From Charina bottae (lineage: Eukaryota > Chordata > Lepidosauria > Squamata > Charinaidae), in contig JALMGJ010000029.1 of the NCBI GenBank assembly GCA_023362775.1, positions 7,475,268 to 7,539,267 of the forward strand: a DNA stretch of 64,000 nt, read 5' to 3'. Shown piece by piece: positions 1 through 13,107 of this stretch. The first letter of the stretch is position 1. Each line of letters starts with the position of its first letter. The position numbers were made by a program, and so were the translations under genes. A model generated the notes under the pieces. That model was not told the origin of the DNA. It did not search any database and saw only the letters and a program-made list of their open reading frames with translations.

Positions 1-2850
1 CTGTGCTGACAAGAGCTTGGTAGACCTTTCCCACCCTCTTGCTAGTGTGGGATGTTGTGATGAAGCTGCAACTCAGGATGAATGATCCTAAATATTAAGG
101 CAAAGGAAGGAACGTAGACCCTAGTTATTACCAGGCTGCAGGCATTAGTGTGCTTCATAAATGGCCATGCCAGGAAGGATTGCTGGGTGCCCCACTTCTG
201 GAAGGCGACCTATGATCATCCTTGCCTTTTGAAAGAGAGTGAAGAACTAAAATTGGAAGTTCCATTTTAGGGCAGGTATAATTTGGGTTTTTACCCTAAC
301 AATGCCATGTCTGCCGTATGAAAGAGAGTGTGTGTGTATGTGTGTGTGAGAGAGAGAGAGAGAATCTGCACAGGAATGAATGAATGAACGAATGAATGAA
401 TTAGAGGAACAAAACAATGTGGTGTTTTGTCACTACGAATATTCACAATGTCCAAATTGCTGAAGCTAAAAAAAAAGGAGTTTTGAAAAGCTCATGCTGT
501 GGTGGGTTTTCTTGTGTTACGGCCATTGTAGGACTATTTTTTTTTTTTTTTACAGCCAATGGCTTTTCCCACTTAAAGGTCCATAGGCCTGAAACCCCAC
601 TTTGTAAGGATACATTTAGCATTTGAAGAACTTCTAGTTAGATAGCATTTTATTATATGAAGTTTATATTTGAGATATTTTGCCATAATGAATATGCTTA
701 TCAAGGAACAAAATATTATGAGATATCTTCAGTCAAATGTCTTGCCAAAGGAATTTCTCACATTTTTTTTATTATTTTTTTACCACTATAGTGTTCTTGT
801 ATTATAGCCAGATTCTCCAATAGAGACATTCTAGTGTGGACTTGTGCCACTTATGATTTACTGAGCCAAAAACACCACGTAGGGTAGTTGGCCAGCTGCT
901 TAACAACCTATTTTTGCAAAACCAGGTCTATCAGTCCCACTTGGTTTCAGCCATACATGAAACTGGTGGACTATGCTCAGACTGTGGGATGAAACAGTTG
1001 GATAGCTCTATCCTAATGCCTTCCCTACAGAATGAAGCCGTATATACAGTATATTTCTATAACTGTTTGCAAAATTATTTCAGTCCAGGCTATGATGATG
1101 CAAAAGGTTCTAAAGAAATTGTCATTTATTTAAATAAGAGCACATTCATTTCTAACATACCTTGTCACCCAATACTACCCAAAATAATAGAATAGATCTA
1201 CAAAAGAAGAATGCATGTCCAAGAAAAATAGGAATAAGCACATAAATCACAGTTCATGGTAAGTTATTTTAGCAATTAGATTTCTGACAGTTCAACTATT
1301 ATGCCAAACAGAACACAATACTATATTATGAGTATTTCAGGACGTTTCTATATTGCTGAATATTATTGAAATGTCTCAGAATGATTCTGAACTTGATGTT
1401 CTGTTTGGAAACAATTACATTTTGATATACTGTAAAATCAGAATCCAGGCCTTATTAATTGTATTCGTTTATTTGAGAGTTGGGTGATAAATGGAATGCT
1501 CTTGTTTTCCTTGGGGTGATACTACATTTACCTGGAAAGAGGTGACCCCAAATTTAAGATAATCCCCATTCTCACAAGAACGAGAAAACAGGTGAAGAAT
1601 TAGAAATATACACTCAAATCTTGTGCAATGCCCAGCTCCAGCAGAAGCCAATGAATGACAGTTGTACAAATGGTGTATGTACCTACATACAGACTTGTCA
1701 AAAGACTCACCTCAACAAAGGGGAAGTTTTGTCCCCCAATAAAATAAAATTGCATGAATTGAATTAATAACCACGGATTAGCAATAATTGCCCATAAAAT
1801 GAAGACCCCGCTTTGTTACATTAATCCTCCATCTGCATACAACCAAGCGTTCTCCACATGCACCTCCTGTCTCCAGCACAAAGAACAAAAAAGAAGAAAA
1901 CAGGAAAGGGAGGGAGATGGGATGAGGGGAAGGAGCCCTGTTATGATCTCACAGGAAGGGACATAATATTCCCTTGACAGCAGCTAATTTTTGAAAGCCC
2001 CTGTGCTTTTCAGCAACGTTGTTTCCAGCCATTTGCACCTCTGCCCATTTCAACAGCATATGCTGTCCCCCATTCCCAGTGCATTTATTTGGGGGAAAGA
2101 CTTTGTTCCTATTGGGAACGATGGCATGTGGCCATTTTGTGGCATAATTCTAAGATTTGGCCCTCAGAAAGACTTGTTTACTGATGGCAAAAATGCCAGT
2201 TTTAAGACAAAGGTCACACGCAGTGTGTTTAATAAATAGTGAATGAGGCATTTGCTAGCTATGGGGTCCTAACCGTTGGGTAACGTTCCCATAATATACT
2301 GCACCCCATTCAAAATCATCCTTTCAACTCTGGCTGATGCATTTTATATATCTTGGACCAATTACTTGGATTTCATAGGGAGATGACTCATGGGAAGAAT
2401 GATTCCTCCTGCTATGCAGGATCTAATTCTTGGATCAGGAACTTTGAAAATATACATACACACACATATACATACCTACACACATACACACTTATCCATA
2501 AAGCAAGTAAAAGAAATACCCCTTTGAATAACCCCAGTTGGATTAATTCATCTGCAGGTAAAGATTGATATCAAAGTATTTTTAATACTTCCCCCCCCCC
2601 ACTTGAAATTCTGCATTCTGAATAGGAACTTCCTTGCCTGGAACTGTAACAAAAAACAGGACTTGACACCATGAAAAGAAATGTTGTTTAATGGTGGTGG
2701 ACAAGTTCAAAGGACAACTGGTTTGGCAGATGAATTTTCTTCTGCAACATACAGTCTCAAAGATGTAGTATTGCATTCTACAATGCTTACAGTATATGCT
2801 ATATGACTCCCTGCACATCCTCAAGTGTGCCATAAAACCTCTGTAACAGT
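1..2850. other. Intergenic sequence without a recognised gene
   Basis: No open frame here looks like a known protein, and codon use is not gene-like. The only clear structure is simple sequence: a TG/GA run near 325-364, a GAAT run near 375-402, a CA-rich run near 2455-2505 and a C run near 2588-2599. The rest is AT-rich unique or very old repeat sequence that I cannot identify. Confidence 0.6.
325..402. repeat. TG/GA and GAAT microsatellites
   Basis: Read directly: GT/GA dinucleotide runs followed after a short spacer by about six GAAT/GAAC units. Confidence 0.85.
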
Positions 2851-2856
2851 TTTCCT

Positions 2857-2955
2857 CATTGTGTGCAGTCTCCAGATGTGTAGACTTCAGTGTGTGCAGT
2901 CTCCAGATGTGAAGACTTCGATTTCCAGAACTCCCCAGTCAGCATACCATTGCTC
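2857..2955. repeat. Old, diverged copy of the palindromic hAT-type MITE
   Basis: The phrases 'ccagatgtg.agacttc' (twice, as a roughly 30-bp tandem duplication) and 'ccagaactccccagtcagcat' resemble the left arm of the young MITEs found elsewhere in the window, for example at 34818. Termini are too diverged to set, so borders are approximate. Confidence 0.45.
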
Positions 2956-3567
2956 CACATTTTTGGAACGTGCCGAGGTAGAGACAGCTGTTCCATAACA
3001 TGTATGGGTTCTTCAGCCAAGATTTGCTTCACACAGAAATAATCATTTGTGTCCCTTTGGGAGCAGGGATTTTGAAATGCAACTGCTATTAACTTAGCAT
3101 TCATTCATTTAACAGACAATTAGTACTTATTTCTGCCAATGCAAGATGCAAACAATGAGCTAAGAACTCATCGCAAGAGTTTAGTTGCACTGACTCTTAA
3201 CTTGGCCTCCTACACACTTCTCTAAACCTAGTCCATAAAGACCTGCCCTTGCTGTGAAATTAAACATAGGCATACATTTGGACATTTCCAAAAGCTTCAG
3301 TGCATAAGGTTGGCCAGTAATAGAATTGTCCTAAACTACAGTATGAAGTTCAAAATAGTGCAGGTTAGATCACTTACCTCACCTACTGACCTTAGTCCTT
3401 GGAAATTAAAAAGCCCTCAAAGAGGCATAATTAAAGGGGGTTTCAGAAAAGGAAAATCATGTTCTGGAGCTATTAGCTTTCTTCTTAGGATACAACCTGA
3501 ATCATCCTACCTCACTCCCTGCCCTCCACATGGGTTTCCCACGAGTCCCAATCATCCCAATCAAATA

Positions 3568-3627
3568 TTGTTGAGAATTATGAGGTCTGCAATCCAACAC
3601 GTCTAAGTGCCAGGTTGAGGAACAGTG
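3568..3627. repeat. Diverged right arm of the palindromic hAT-type MITE
   Basis: The stretch from 'gagaattatgaggtctgc' to 'caggttgaggaacagtg' aligns by eye, with many substitutions, to the right arm of the intact MITEs, which ends 'caaggttgagaaacactg'. It is an older insertion of the same or a related family. Confidence 0.45.
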
Positions 3628-3629
3628 AT

Positions 3630-6180
3630 CAGCATTCGATAAGCCATCTACTTCAACAAACTTGCAAGAAAATCAATCGTGCAAGCATGATGATCACAGT
3701 GGGAAACAGAGGACCCTACAGTTCTTATTGCTCCTCCCTCTTGCATGTGATCTTTAATGAGAATGGCAATACAGGCAAGCAAATGCCAACAAAAAACTTT
3801 AATTCTATTTTTTTTAAAAAAAGAAGAATTTTGGTGAACCCAAGGAGATAGGTATTACTGCCATTTCTTATTAAAGTTACTCTAAGGGATGGAGATGAGA
3901 AAACAAGTCTATTGATCCATGGTGAAGGCCGGTTTTCATGTTTTCCTGCCTTCAAAAAGATGGTAAGATACATGTGGGTGCAGATGTCATGTGTGAGATC
4001 AGCAGAAGTCTTCAAATAAAGCCGGTGAGCCCCCCAAAATTCATGTGGGTTGATAGACCTCCTCCTCATGTCTGTCAGATGGTTAGTCTTTGAGCAACAT
4101 TGATATTTTTCATATATGAGAAGACTGGTTAAGTTTTACTTGCAGTCACAACATTGCACCTTGATGGAATAGTCCAGAGAATTGCCCTCTCTAATTTCTT
4201 TGCAGACTCTCAGAGTCAACCAAATTCCTAACATGCTTTATATAATGTGAATTGGGCCTTAATTATTATTGTAAATAGCAAACCTGTATTCTGATTTATT
4301 TTCCATTATTGAATAGCTCTGTGCTGTATTTTATTAAAAAATATATATCAAAAGTATTACTTTTGTATTCCAGCTGTTTTTAAGGCATTAATTCATGCAC
4401 ATTTATTCTGTTTGTTACAGTATTTTAATGTTTTGGATGAAGGCCATCAGCTGTATGGAGATGACAAAACAAACAATTCTGTTTATTTATTTATTCATTC
4501 AGTATTTTGCTGCTTTACTTTTTTTGAAATAAAATTTTCATTGCCAATAAAAGAGCCAACTGAAAAATATACTTGTTTTAATCATGTTTTCAGCATAACC
4601 ACGCATACATCCCAAGATAAAAGATGGTGTTAGGTGATGTTTAATTGTTAAAAGAAGAACTTTTCATACAGTAATTGAACTGGGTTTAACATCCATGGGT
4701 TTTTTTTTCTTGAACTGAACAATCAAATTACTCCTTCAGTGAAGTTTTTTAAAACTTGAATGTTTATGGTGGGTGGAGCCTATTTTCTGCCTGGAGTAAT
4801 CAAACAGGTTCAGATGATGGCTGCAGGCTGTGTAGCAGTTGCTGTTTTCCTAAGTTGTGGTAGTTCAAGACTCAGGGTTACCTCTGGAGTTCCAAATTCC
4901 AATTGCCGCAATGGAGCCAATTGCCCATCTCTGCTTGTGAGCTGGAAGTTCCCTCAGATACAGAAGAACTCACAATGTCATGAGAACGCAAGCTGGTGTC
5001 CATGCAAATCCTGCCCTTGGAAGGGTCCAGATTCTCCAGAACAATTGCTGCTTCACCTTCAAACAGGAAAACTACATGAGGAGGAAGTAATGTCTGGTCT
5101 AGGAAAATAGTTCAGACCAGACAGCTTGGAACGTAGATGGTTGTGTGAACCCACACCCAATCATCCTGGAAGAACAATGGGGTGTTTTTGGCACTAGATG
5201 ATGAGGTAGCCTTGTTCCATTGTGCCCAGGGGCTCACTAAAGTGGAGTAATGGAGGCTCACAATGGGTTTTGTGCTTGTCCAGTTCTCTTTCTCATTTCT
5301 GCCCTCCAAAACTGGGTAATAATTGGCAGTGTGAAGGACATGAAAGCATTTATGCTTATTGATGGTGAAACTCTGGGCCATTCTCATGACTGTTATGCCC
5401 CAGTAGGGAGTGAGGCAGTTGGGTTTCGGAGATCTTTGGCAGAGTCCCAGTCAGAACATTGGCGCTCGCTCTCCTGACCATCTCCCTCTCATTAACTTTC
5501 CTGGCTGCAGCATTGCTGCTAAGTTCAGAAAAGCGGATTGCAAGGAGAATGCCAGCAGCAGGAAGCAAATCACTCCCATCAGCTCCAGCCAGGGATGAGG
5601 AGGATGGGAGTGGCATTCCATCAACAGAGGGAAGACCACACACTGACCTTCAGGGGGAGGATGAAAAAGCAAGGAGAAAGAATGGGATGGGGTGCTTAAA
5701 GGACTGCATAAGAGGATGACACAGGTGATAAAGGAGGGGGGTACAGTATGTGGGAAAAGTTCTGCCTATTTGAGCTTGCTGCCACAGATTCGCTTGATTT
5801 AGCCAGCATGGATTCTCTCTTTCCGCAGTTCCGATTTCTCTACCTGGACTCCACTGATTACCTTTCAGACCAAAGGCTTGAAAAGGGCAACTCTGAATTC
5901 CACATCACCCACCCACTCCCCCCAAAGAACAGGAAACCGGGGTGGGTTGGATAAACACAGACAAAAATCCCAAGCAATGCCCATCTTCTCCACCTCGTTG
6001 AGATTGCCAACTCCAGCTGAATTCAGTTCTGGAGATTTCTCCCTCCCCAAGTGCCTGTGATAAACTTGTGTGTGTGTCAGTGTGTCTGTCTGCAAGTACT
6101 GGCCAGATGCCACACACCAAAAAAGGGTGGGGCCAAAACAAGTCCTTCCCCCCTTAATTTATATTATTTATAAAGTAAGT
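3630..6180. other. Intergenic sequence without a recognised gene
   Basis: Several open frames of 70-116 codons occur on both strands, but they overlap each other, have no domain I recognise and lack splice or codon-use support. I see no repeat family that I can name in this stretch. Confidence 0.55.
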
Positions 6181-6182
6181 AG

Positions 6183-6521
6183 AGGGGCATGATGGCTCAG
6201 CGGGTAAGATGCCAAGCTTGTCGATCGGAAGATCGCAAGTTCGGAGGTTCGAATCCCTAGCCCAGCGTGACGGAGGGAGCTCCCGCACCAGCCCCAGCTC
6301 TTGCCAACCTAGCAATTCGAAAGCATGCAAATGCAAGTAGATGAATAGGTACCACTTCGGTGGGATGGTAACAGCGTTCCGCGTGCGTCATGCCGGCCAC
6401 ATGACTGTGGAAGCGTCTTCGGACAACGCTGGCTCTTCGGCTAACAAACGGAGATGAGCACCAGCCCCTAGAGTCGGACACGACTGCACAACTGTGCGGG
6501 GGGAACCTTTACCTTTTTAAT
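6183..6521 (+). repeat. tRNA-derived SINE, Sauria type (full length)
   Basis: The 5' end has pol III promoter-like boxes: an A-box-like 'tggctcagcgggtaagatg' and a B-box-like 'ggttcgaatcc'. The body carries 'gccaacctagcaattcgaaag' and 'tcttcggacaacgctggc'. The 3' tail is 'agtcggacacgactgcac' followed by 'aacctttaccttt'. This is the layout known for Sauria SINEs, whose tail is shared with the BovB LINE. The other copies of this family begin at about 28649, 30599, 36517 and 52945. Confidence 0.88.
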
Positions 6522-7261
6522 AAAGTAAATAACTCCTGTTGATCAAACGAGCATTGCAATGCAATGCAAGACAAGGGATAACTGCTGAGGTTTCAGCCGC
6601 CATGCTGTTGGCTTCTTCACAGCTGAGTCAAGAACGAAATAAACAACTGATGGAAATTAATTACCTGTAAACTAATGCACCCCATTAAAAATCAATTGAT
6701 TCAACTGTGCTCTCGCACATAGAAACCATTCTCACACCAAGTATGACCACACAGGCACACACACTCACTTTCCCCTTGTCTCCTTCCAGCTGAAACAGCA
6801 AAAAAAGAACAAGGAAAAGAATATGATGATAGAGAGGAGGAGGAGGAGGAGAAATCCCCACTTTTGGTTGTACAGAGTTTAAGTGCACCTTAGCAAGGAC
6901 AGATTGCATCTTCACCAAATCTCATGGTGATGATGACAAATCTCCAAAGGTGTCTCTGATAAATGTGATCTCAGCAGTCAGTCCCGTTGGCAACCTCCCT
7001 CTGACTTTCTCACTCTGATGCCATCTTCTCTCAACAATATGAGGTCCCCCCCACCCATTCATATTTTTGAGAGGACAGTGCAGGGCATATTTGTGTCGCT
7101 TAGATGTGTTGCTTAGGAGTCTGGGAGGACTGATGCAATTGTGCAAAAAATGCAAAACTATGGGCTTGCTGCAAGTACAGGCCTCACTGTCCCTTGTGCA
7201 ATTGTATCATGCCACGTGGTTCACCCTTTTGTCATTGTGACTTCGAAAGGACACTGTAGAG

Positions 7262-7739
7262 CAATATTTCTCAACCTCGACAACTTTAAGACACATCGAC
7301 TTCAACTCCCAGAATGTCTGGACTTCAACTCCCAGAATGGTCATTATGGGACTGCGGTGGCTCAGTGGTTAAGACGCTGAATCAGAGGCCATTAAGGTTG
7401 ACAGCTCAGCAGTTCGAATCCCAAGAGCGCGAGCCACGTGCCAGAGTGAGCTCCCGGCAATTTGTCCCAGCTCCTGCCAACCTAGCAGTTCAAAAGCATG
7501 CAAATGCAAGTAGATAAATAGGTACCACCTTGGTGGGAAAAATCACAGGGACATGAAAGGAGCCTCCTCGGGCGTCCCCTGGGCAATGGTGATGTCACCG
7601 GCAAATCCTTTCACTACAAAAGCGCCTTGGTGCTTCTGACACACACACACACAAAAAAAATTCCCAGAACATGGCTGGCTGGGGAATTCTGGGAGTTGAA
7701 GTCAAGACATCTTCAAGTTGCCAAGGTTGAGAAACACTG
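7262..7739. mobile_element. Palindromic hAT-type MITE split by a SINE
   Basis: A left arm (7262-7346, 'atttctcaacctcgacaac...') and a right arm (about 7672-7739, ending 'caaggttgagaaacactg') flank a SINE at 7348-7630. The simplest reading is one MITE interrupted by a later SINE. The 8-bp flanks (CTGTAGAG and CCCTGGAG) agree at only five positions, so the target duplication is degraded or this reading is wrong. Confidence 0.55.
7348..7630 (+). repeat. tRNA-derived SINE, variant tail
   Basis: The head 'gcggtggctcagtggttaag', a B-box-like 'cagttcgaatccc' and the body 'gccaacctagcagttc' match the Sauria-type SINEs. The 3' third differs ('ctcgggcgtcccctgggcaatgg' region, ending 'atcctttcactac'), so this is a different subfamily from the copy at 6183. 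Confidence 0.75.
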
Positions 7740-8367
7740 CCCTGGAGAATGGCAACATCTCCTGCCGGTGTCTTCCATCTGTTTCCTACACAGCCAATGA
7801 AGGTAGGAGCCTGGCCCTCCCCCCCCCAGGCCCTTCCCTCTTCCTTCTGCTCTCTTGCTCCTTCCGCTGCCACTGCAAAGCAGCCAGCAGTCCGTCCATT
7901 ACATGCCTCCCTTTGGGGATTTTGCATGTGTGAGTCCGTGTGATTGCTAAGCGAGCAGCCAGGGCTAGGGTTCCCCATGGTCCTGCTGTCCGAACTCGGC
8001 AGGGAGGAGAGAGAGGAGACCCAGGAAGATTTCTCACCAAGCAACAGAGTCCTATCGAGTCTCTTCCCAATTTCAGAGCTCTGCCAAGATCCAACAACAG
8101 CTTCTCTCCCAATGCCCCCACAACAACCAAAGCTTTTCTGTTGCCAAGAATCTGGTCTAGATGTCCAAAATAGATCTGCCCATCCAGCCCTGTGGGGTTC
8201 TTCAGGGGCAGCCTCTCAAGAAGATGCTTCTGATCCTGTGTGTGTCGCAAGGCATGATTTTGGGGCTCCGTGAGCAGAACTCCAAACATCTACACATGGC
8301 GGGGAAGAATTTCTGGATTGGTGTGAGACAGAGAAACAGGAATTGTTACTGGAGATAGAAACAGCAT

Positions 8368-8431
8368 TGTGGAGTCCTTGGTGCTCTCTGAGCTTGGTTG
8401 TTTGCTTGCAGACGTTTCATTACCCAACTAC
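8368..8431. repeat. Penelope-like element terminal fragment
   Basis: The motif 'tggagtccttggtgctctc' followed by 'gcagacgtttcattaccc' recurs at both ends of the larger Penelope-like segment at 10567-11048. It is a short terminal piece and adjoins an L2-like fragment. Confidence 0.6.
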
Positions 8432-8960
8432 ACTCCTCACTTCTTGACTACACTAGTGCAATGCGCTCTGCATGGAGCTGCCTTTGAAGATCACCCAGAA
8501 CCTACAATTGGTACAAAATGCAGCAGACCAGTCACCAAGGTTGCCCACCAATAGGACAGTACACCTGTGCTTCAGTTCTTGCAGGTGTAGATTCAAGTGC
8601 TGGTTTTGAACTATAAAGCCTTATATGGCTTGGTGTCAGGACCTTCAGGAATGTCCTCACCTACCTGACTTGGCCTATCTAGTATCTTCTTCCCTGGAGT
8701 TTTGGGTCATACTCTACTTCCATGAAGTAAGGAGAATGAAGGCCAGAGGTGCTGCTCTTCAGTTGTTGCTCTGACCTTTCGGAATATCCCCCCTTCAGAA
8801 TTAAGGCTTGCTCCTTTGTTTGATTGAATAGTTTGTTATCAGCACCTTTGATATATTTCACTCTGAATTATTTCTATTGAGTTGACTGTTATTATTTTAT
8901 TTGGTTTTGTACTTTATTTTGTTATTAAAATACATTGTGAAAGAGAGATGACAACCCCTT
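8432..8960 (+). pseudogene. L2/CR1-like LINE fragment (end of RT ORF and 3' tail)
   Basis: Conceptual reading around 8460-8560 gives a degenerate 'GAAFEDHPEPTIGTKCSR'-type string. It is followed by DNA resembling the stretch that encodes the C-terminal part of L2-class reverse transcriptases, which often has 'LQLVQNAAAR' followed by a 'LHWLPV'-type block. The frame is broken. A T-rich 3' region ends near 8960. The family assignment is from memory of the motif layout and is tentative. Confidence 0.5.
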
Positions 8961-10560
8961 CAGGGTTGTAAACAGTGTTCCTTGAAGCCTGAGGAAAATC
9001 CTACAAAATGCAATTAATACTACTCAGTTTTCCACCCTTCATCTCTAGTCCCATAAATCTAAGAACTGTCCTAGAGAATCAGACTCAAAGCCTATTTAGT
9101 CTTATATTTCATCCCACAGAGACTAATGATGGTGGTTAGTCCTCCTCATACCACTGTGAGCAGAAGCATTGATTGTTTTCTGTTTGGGAGTAAACCGAGC
9201 AATGTTTCCATTTGAAGAGCGCCAATACAAAGACTCAAAGGAAGCTTAAGTAATTCACAAGTAAGATGCTTATCCATTTCATGGGCTGTATCTCTTGCGT
9301 CTAGCCAAGACCCTTCATTTCGCAATACGAATGTCATACTGGTGAGTCATTGATGCATTTGTGGCCAAGCAGACAGAGAAAGCCCTTCGACATCAAGGAC
9401 TTTCCATAAGGCATGTTCTACCTGTGGCTACCTATTATTGGATTTATGTGTTATTGAAATGATACTGGCCACTGGGATCATGATCAATTTATGCTGCTTT
9501 GTTGTATGGTTGCATTTTCATTTAATCCTATTGGTGCAGTTATGAAATGAAGACACTGAAATCAAGAAGCCAGCAGAGGGAGCAAGGGATTGTGCTTTGT
9601 TTTTTGGCCTCCTTATGTAAGAGGCTGATGGATTTTTCCAGGTTTCTAACACAGAATGATTGGTTTGTAATTTATCCCCATAGTTCCTTATGCTCAAAAA
9701 GCTGTGAGATCCATAAAGGAAATAAAAGCCTACATAGTATCTCCTTCTTTTTTACAACTTACCTTACAGAAGTTAGCAGATACCAGAGGTCATTTCAACT
9801 CAACCTTCTTGGAGACCAAAATGGACATGTTACTTCACACAGCTCCACAGCAGACACAATGTGGAATCACCTGTCTAATCCAGCATTCAAGGGACTTTGG
9901 GGATTAACTTCTTCTCCCAAAGTCGAACCAGGTAGCTTGATCCATCTGTCTGGCATCTGACACTGTTGCAATTTCCTTTCACATTAACAGGACATGATGT
10001 GGAGTAAGTGGGTCAACCCAACATACTTACCAAACAAGTAGTAACATTTGGTTGGCTGTGTCCTTAACATGTTCTCCTAACATTTTCTGATTGCTCCACT
10101 AAAGGTTAGAGAAACCTGGGCAGATAGCAATACTTACAGGAAGTTGCTATTCAAATTTTCAGAGAAGTGATGGAGATATATGAGATGGTTATCACCTATC
10201 TCAGCCATTGTATGGGACAGACATGCTTGGAGTATAATTGAGCTGATTCAAAAGATAAGGCCTATGGATTTTCACAATCACTTATCTACCATTTCTCCAT
10301 TATTCGGGAAATGTGGTAGCAGATCCATAAACACAGTTGCATGGTGTGGTTCCAAATTCAGATCTGGATCCAGGGCTTCATGTGATATATTCTAGTTCAA
10401 AGGAGTGGAACTTTTCTAAAGGCAATGACACAGCAAGAATAAATAAATAAACACACAAAGATTATCTCCAGTGTAAAAAAAAAAGACCTGTGCAACAATG
10501 CACATAAGACTGGTTCACATTGACAGATGTACCAATCGAAGATAATATTTGTAGCTCAGG
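8961..10560. other. Intergenic sequence without a recognised gene
   Basis: No coding region or repeat family that I can support. The longest open frame (9547-9960, plus strand) has no recognisable domain, overlaps another frame and looks like chance. Confidence 0.55.
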
Positions 10561-10566
10561 GTTGAA

Positions 10567-11048
10567 CTGTGGAGTCCTTGGTGCTCTCTGAGACTTGTTT
10601 TTTTTCTTGCAGACATTTCATTGCCAGGCTAGGCAACATCTTCAGTGCAAAAAGGGAGTGGGACTTGCTCTCTGTTTATATACCTTGGCTTGTCCTGTTT
10701 GTGTTGGTGGAAGTGTTGTTCTTTCCTTAGTAGTTCCTTGACTGGGCTGTTTGCTACTTGGTTGATTGACTGAGTTAATAGTTCCTTGATTAGGGTCTAT
10801 TGTGTTGTTTGATTGCTCCTCTGGTGCTAATCCTGGTGTTAATCTTTGCCTATCTGGTTGTTGATTGCTGGCAAGGAGGTGTTCTAGTCTTCTGGCTTTT
10901 CTATTGTCTCTTATGAATGGTATGTAAATGTTGTTTACCTCTATGTGTCTGTTGATGGCTGCTTTGTTTGAGTGCCAAGCTTACAAGCCTGGCAATGAAA
11001 TGTCTGCAGGAAAAAAACAAGGGTCAGAGAGCACCAAGGACTCCACTG
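10567..11048 (-). mobile_element. Penelope-like element fragment with inverted termini
   Basis: The left end begins 'tgtggagtccttggtgctct' and the right end is its reverse complement ('agagcaccaaggactccac'). About 60 bp is shared in inverted orientation and includes 'gcagacatttcattgcc'. The interior on the minus strand is a non-coding tract of the kind found at Penelope-like element ends. There is no reverse transcriptase in this piece. Terminal inverted or LTR-like copies are typical of Penelope elements. Confidence 0.6.
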
Positions 11049-12453
11049 ACAGATGTCACCATGGGTGAGGCATAGCTAACCTTATTTACAGAGGTGTCAC
11101 TTGAAAGCACCAATTTTTGGAAAGCAGTGACTAAAGAGGTATATAATTGCAGAATGATTTTCTCCTTCTCCAACAGAGCTCACTTCTGTGACACACTTCT
11201 TCATAATACACTCAACATTTTCGACATGCAGGACTTCCATGCTCCTGGAAGTTTCTCTATGCACACCGTGAGATGTTTTGGGACCAGGTTGTATAAAAAA
11301 ATGCTAAAAGTGTAACAGGGCCTCAGTTTTATACCTTGCAATCCTTTGATGACCTCTCAGAGCAAGTCAGTTACAGCCGAAGGAGGGCTAATCCATGATT
11401 TATTAAAGACTTTTAATAATTTGACAACCCATACTGTATAATAAAGGGTCTTTTATTATTTTTTAGTATGATCTCTTTCTTTAAATCACAAAATATTGTG
11501 GAAATATTTGGACAGTAGAATTCATGGACGGCTGGAAAATACCCAATATAAAGATTAACGTCCTACTCTCACATTCTGTTTTTTAGACAGCTGCTTTTTC
11601 TTGCCGACAGTATTTTTTTAAAAATAATTTAAGACAGCATAAGCTTGTATCAAGCATAAGCGTTTTAACAAAAGTGCAACTTTTTTTTTCTTCTGCTATT
11701 CCTCTTCCAAAGAAATATTTTAACTCAAAATATCATCAACACGCATCTTCTACAAAAATAGCATGTCGGAGATCATTAACTGGATGTATTAACAACTATT
11801 TACACTAAGCCACAGTAGGCCAGTAAGATTCTTAAAAGGAAGGAAGGGAAGGAGACAACGTTGTTTAACACAGTGTGTGAGGCGAACAACAGCAACAGCG
11901 AAAACTCCAAAATGACTAATCCATCTAGGTTTACTTGCTCATCCTCAAACTGTTGTGGTTCACCTCTTACGTAACATTCAAGCGAGATTTCTCTCAGTGC
12001 TACCTTGGCAACAAACTAAAAATATCTAGACAAGGTTCTTGGCTTAAGCCTTATTAAGAAAGCTTTAGTTGCGCGATGCGATGATCTGCTGTCTGCCCAC
12101 AGTCCCCAGCGAAAGGGAAAAACAGGATTTTTGGAGACTGAAAGACTTCACCACGGAGCCTTATTCCACCTTTTGCAACACCCATTTGTAATTATCATTC
12201 CTTTTTGCACTTTTGGTTTTCTGCATAGGTACAGCTCCTATGTCACTAACTGGCCTGATGGGCAGGTGTTAAGCGAGTAAATGCTACCTCCATGGTGGGA
12301 AATGCTGCTTTTCCTTTTGATCTAATCCAGCAGAGGAGAACCACCCTACAGAACTGATGGAGTTTTCCACTTCCTTTCTACAATACGGAGGAATGCCAGC
12401 CTGCTGAATTGTTTGGCTGTGTCACCAACCCTTCGCTCATGTGCAGAAGTACA

Positions 12454-12595
12454 CCCTAGCACAGTGTTTCTCAACCTTGGCAACTTCAAGCTGTGTTTCT
12501 CAACCTTGGCAACTTCCCCGTGCTGGCTGGGGAATTCTGGGAGTTGAAGTCCACACAGCTGGAAGTTGCCAAGGTTGAGAAACACTGCCCTAGCA
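12454..12595. mobile_element. Palindromic hAT-type MITE with 8-bp TSD
   Basis: The element spans 12462-12587. It starts CAGTGTTTCTCAACCTTGG and ends with the reverse complement. The target duplication CCCTAGCA is at 12454-12461 and 12588-12595, a perfect 8-bp match as expected for hAT transposition. The left arm carries an internal tandem repeat of 'tgtttctcaaccttggcaac'. It is non-coding. Confidence 0.88.
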
Positions 12596-13038
12596 GGTTC
12601 AGCTTGGCATATTCCTACCAGAGGGATGGGAAAATTCTGCACTATTGGAAACAGACCAGGTTCCTGTTTAGATTTATGCTAAAGACCCCAAAACAGGACA
12701 GTGAACAGCTGGCAACCCCTACCATTTGCAATATTATGGAAAGTTAGATTCAGCTACAATCATACATATGTTTCCCTGGAGGTAAACTTCCCACTGAAGT
12801 TGCTATGATTTATTTCTGAGTCAACATTCACAGGATTGCACTTTTAATGGGAGGCGCCTGTTTTTTTAAAAAAAAAATTATAACCCTGTCACATGAATCA
12901 AGGGAATTTGAAATCAAGAATACTGCTCCATTGCCTAAGTGACAGAATGGGGACAAAAGCAATTGCTTTAGCAAAAAAAAAAGAGTACAATTCTTACATT
13001 GCTTGAACCTGTAAGTTAACGACAAGGCAGGGATGTCT

Positions 13039-13107
13039 GGGTGGAAGGGGGCGTGGCTTCCATGACACAGTCGCGGGCGCCATCTTGACCTTTTTGACCC
13101 CACCCCT
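13039..13107. repeat. Copy of a second short inverted-repeat family
   Basis: The string 'gccatcttgacctttttgac' followed by 'cccacccctgtggac' matches the right arm of a repeat also seen at 32954-33073, 56765-56840 and 60278-60397. Those copies carry the reverse complement at the other end. Confidence 0.5.

Noticed and set aside
4760..5110. A 116-codon plus-strand frame
   Set aside because: No recognisable domain, no splice or neighbour support, and no resemblance to a repeat that I know. It is not distinguishable from chance.
6183..6260. A possible tRNA gene (A-box and B-box-like sequence)
   Set aside because: The sequence continues into the SINE body and the same head recurs at 28649, 30599 and 36517 with flanking duplications, so it is a SINE promoter and not a tRNA gene.
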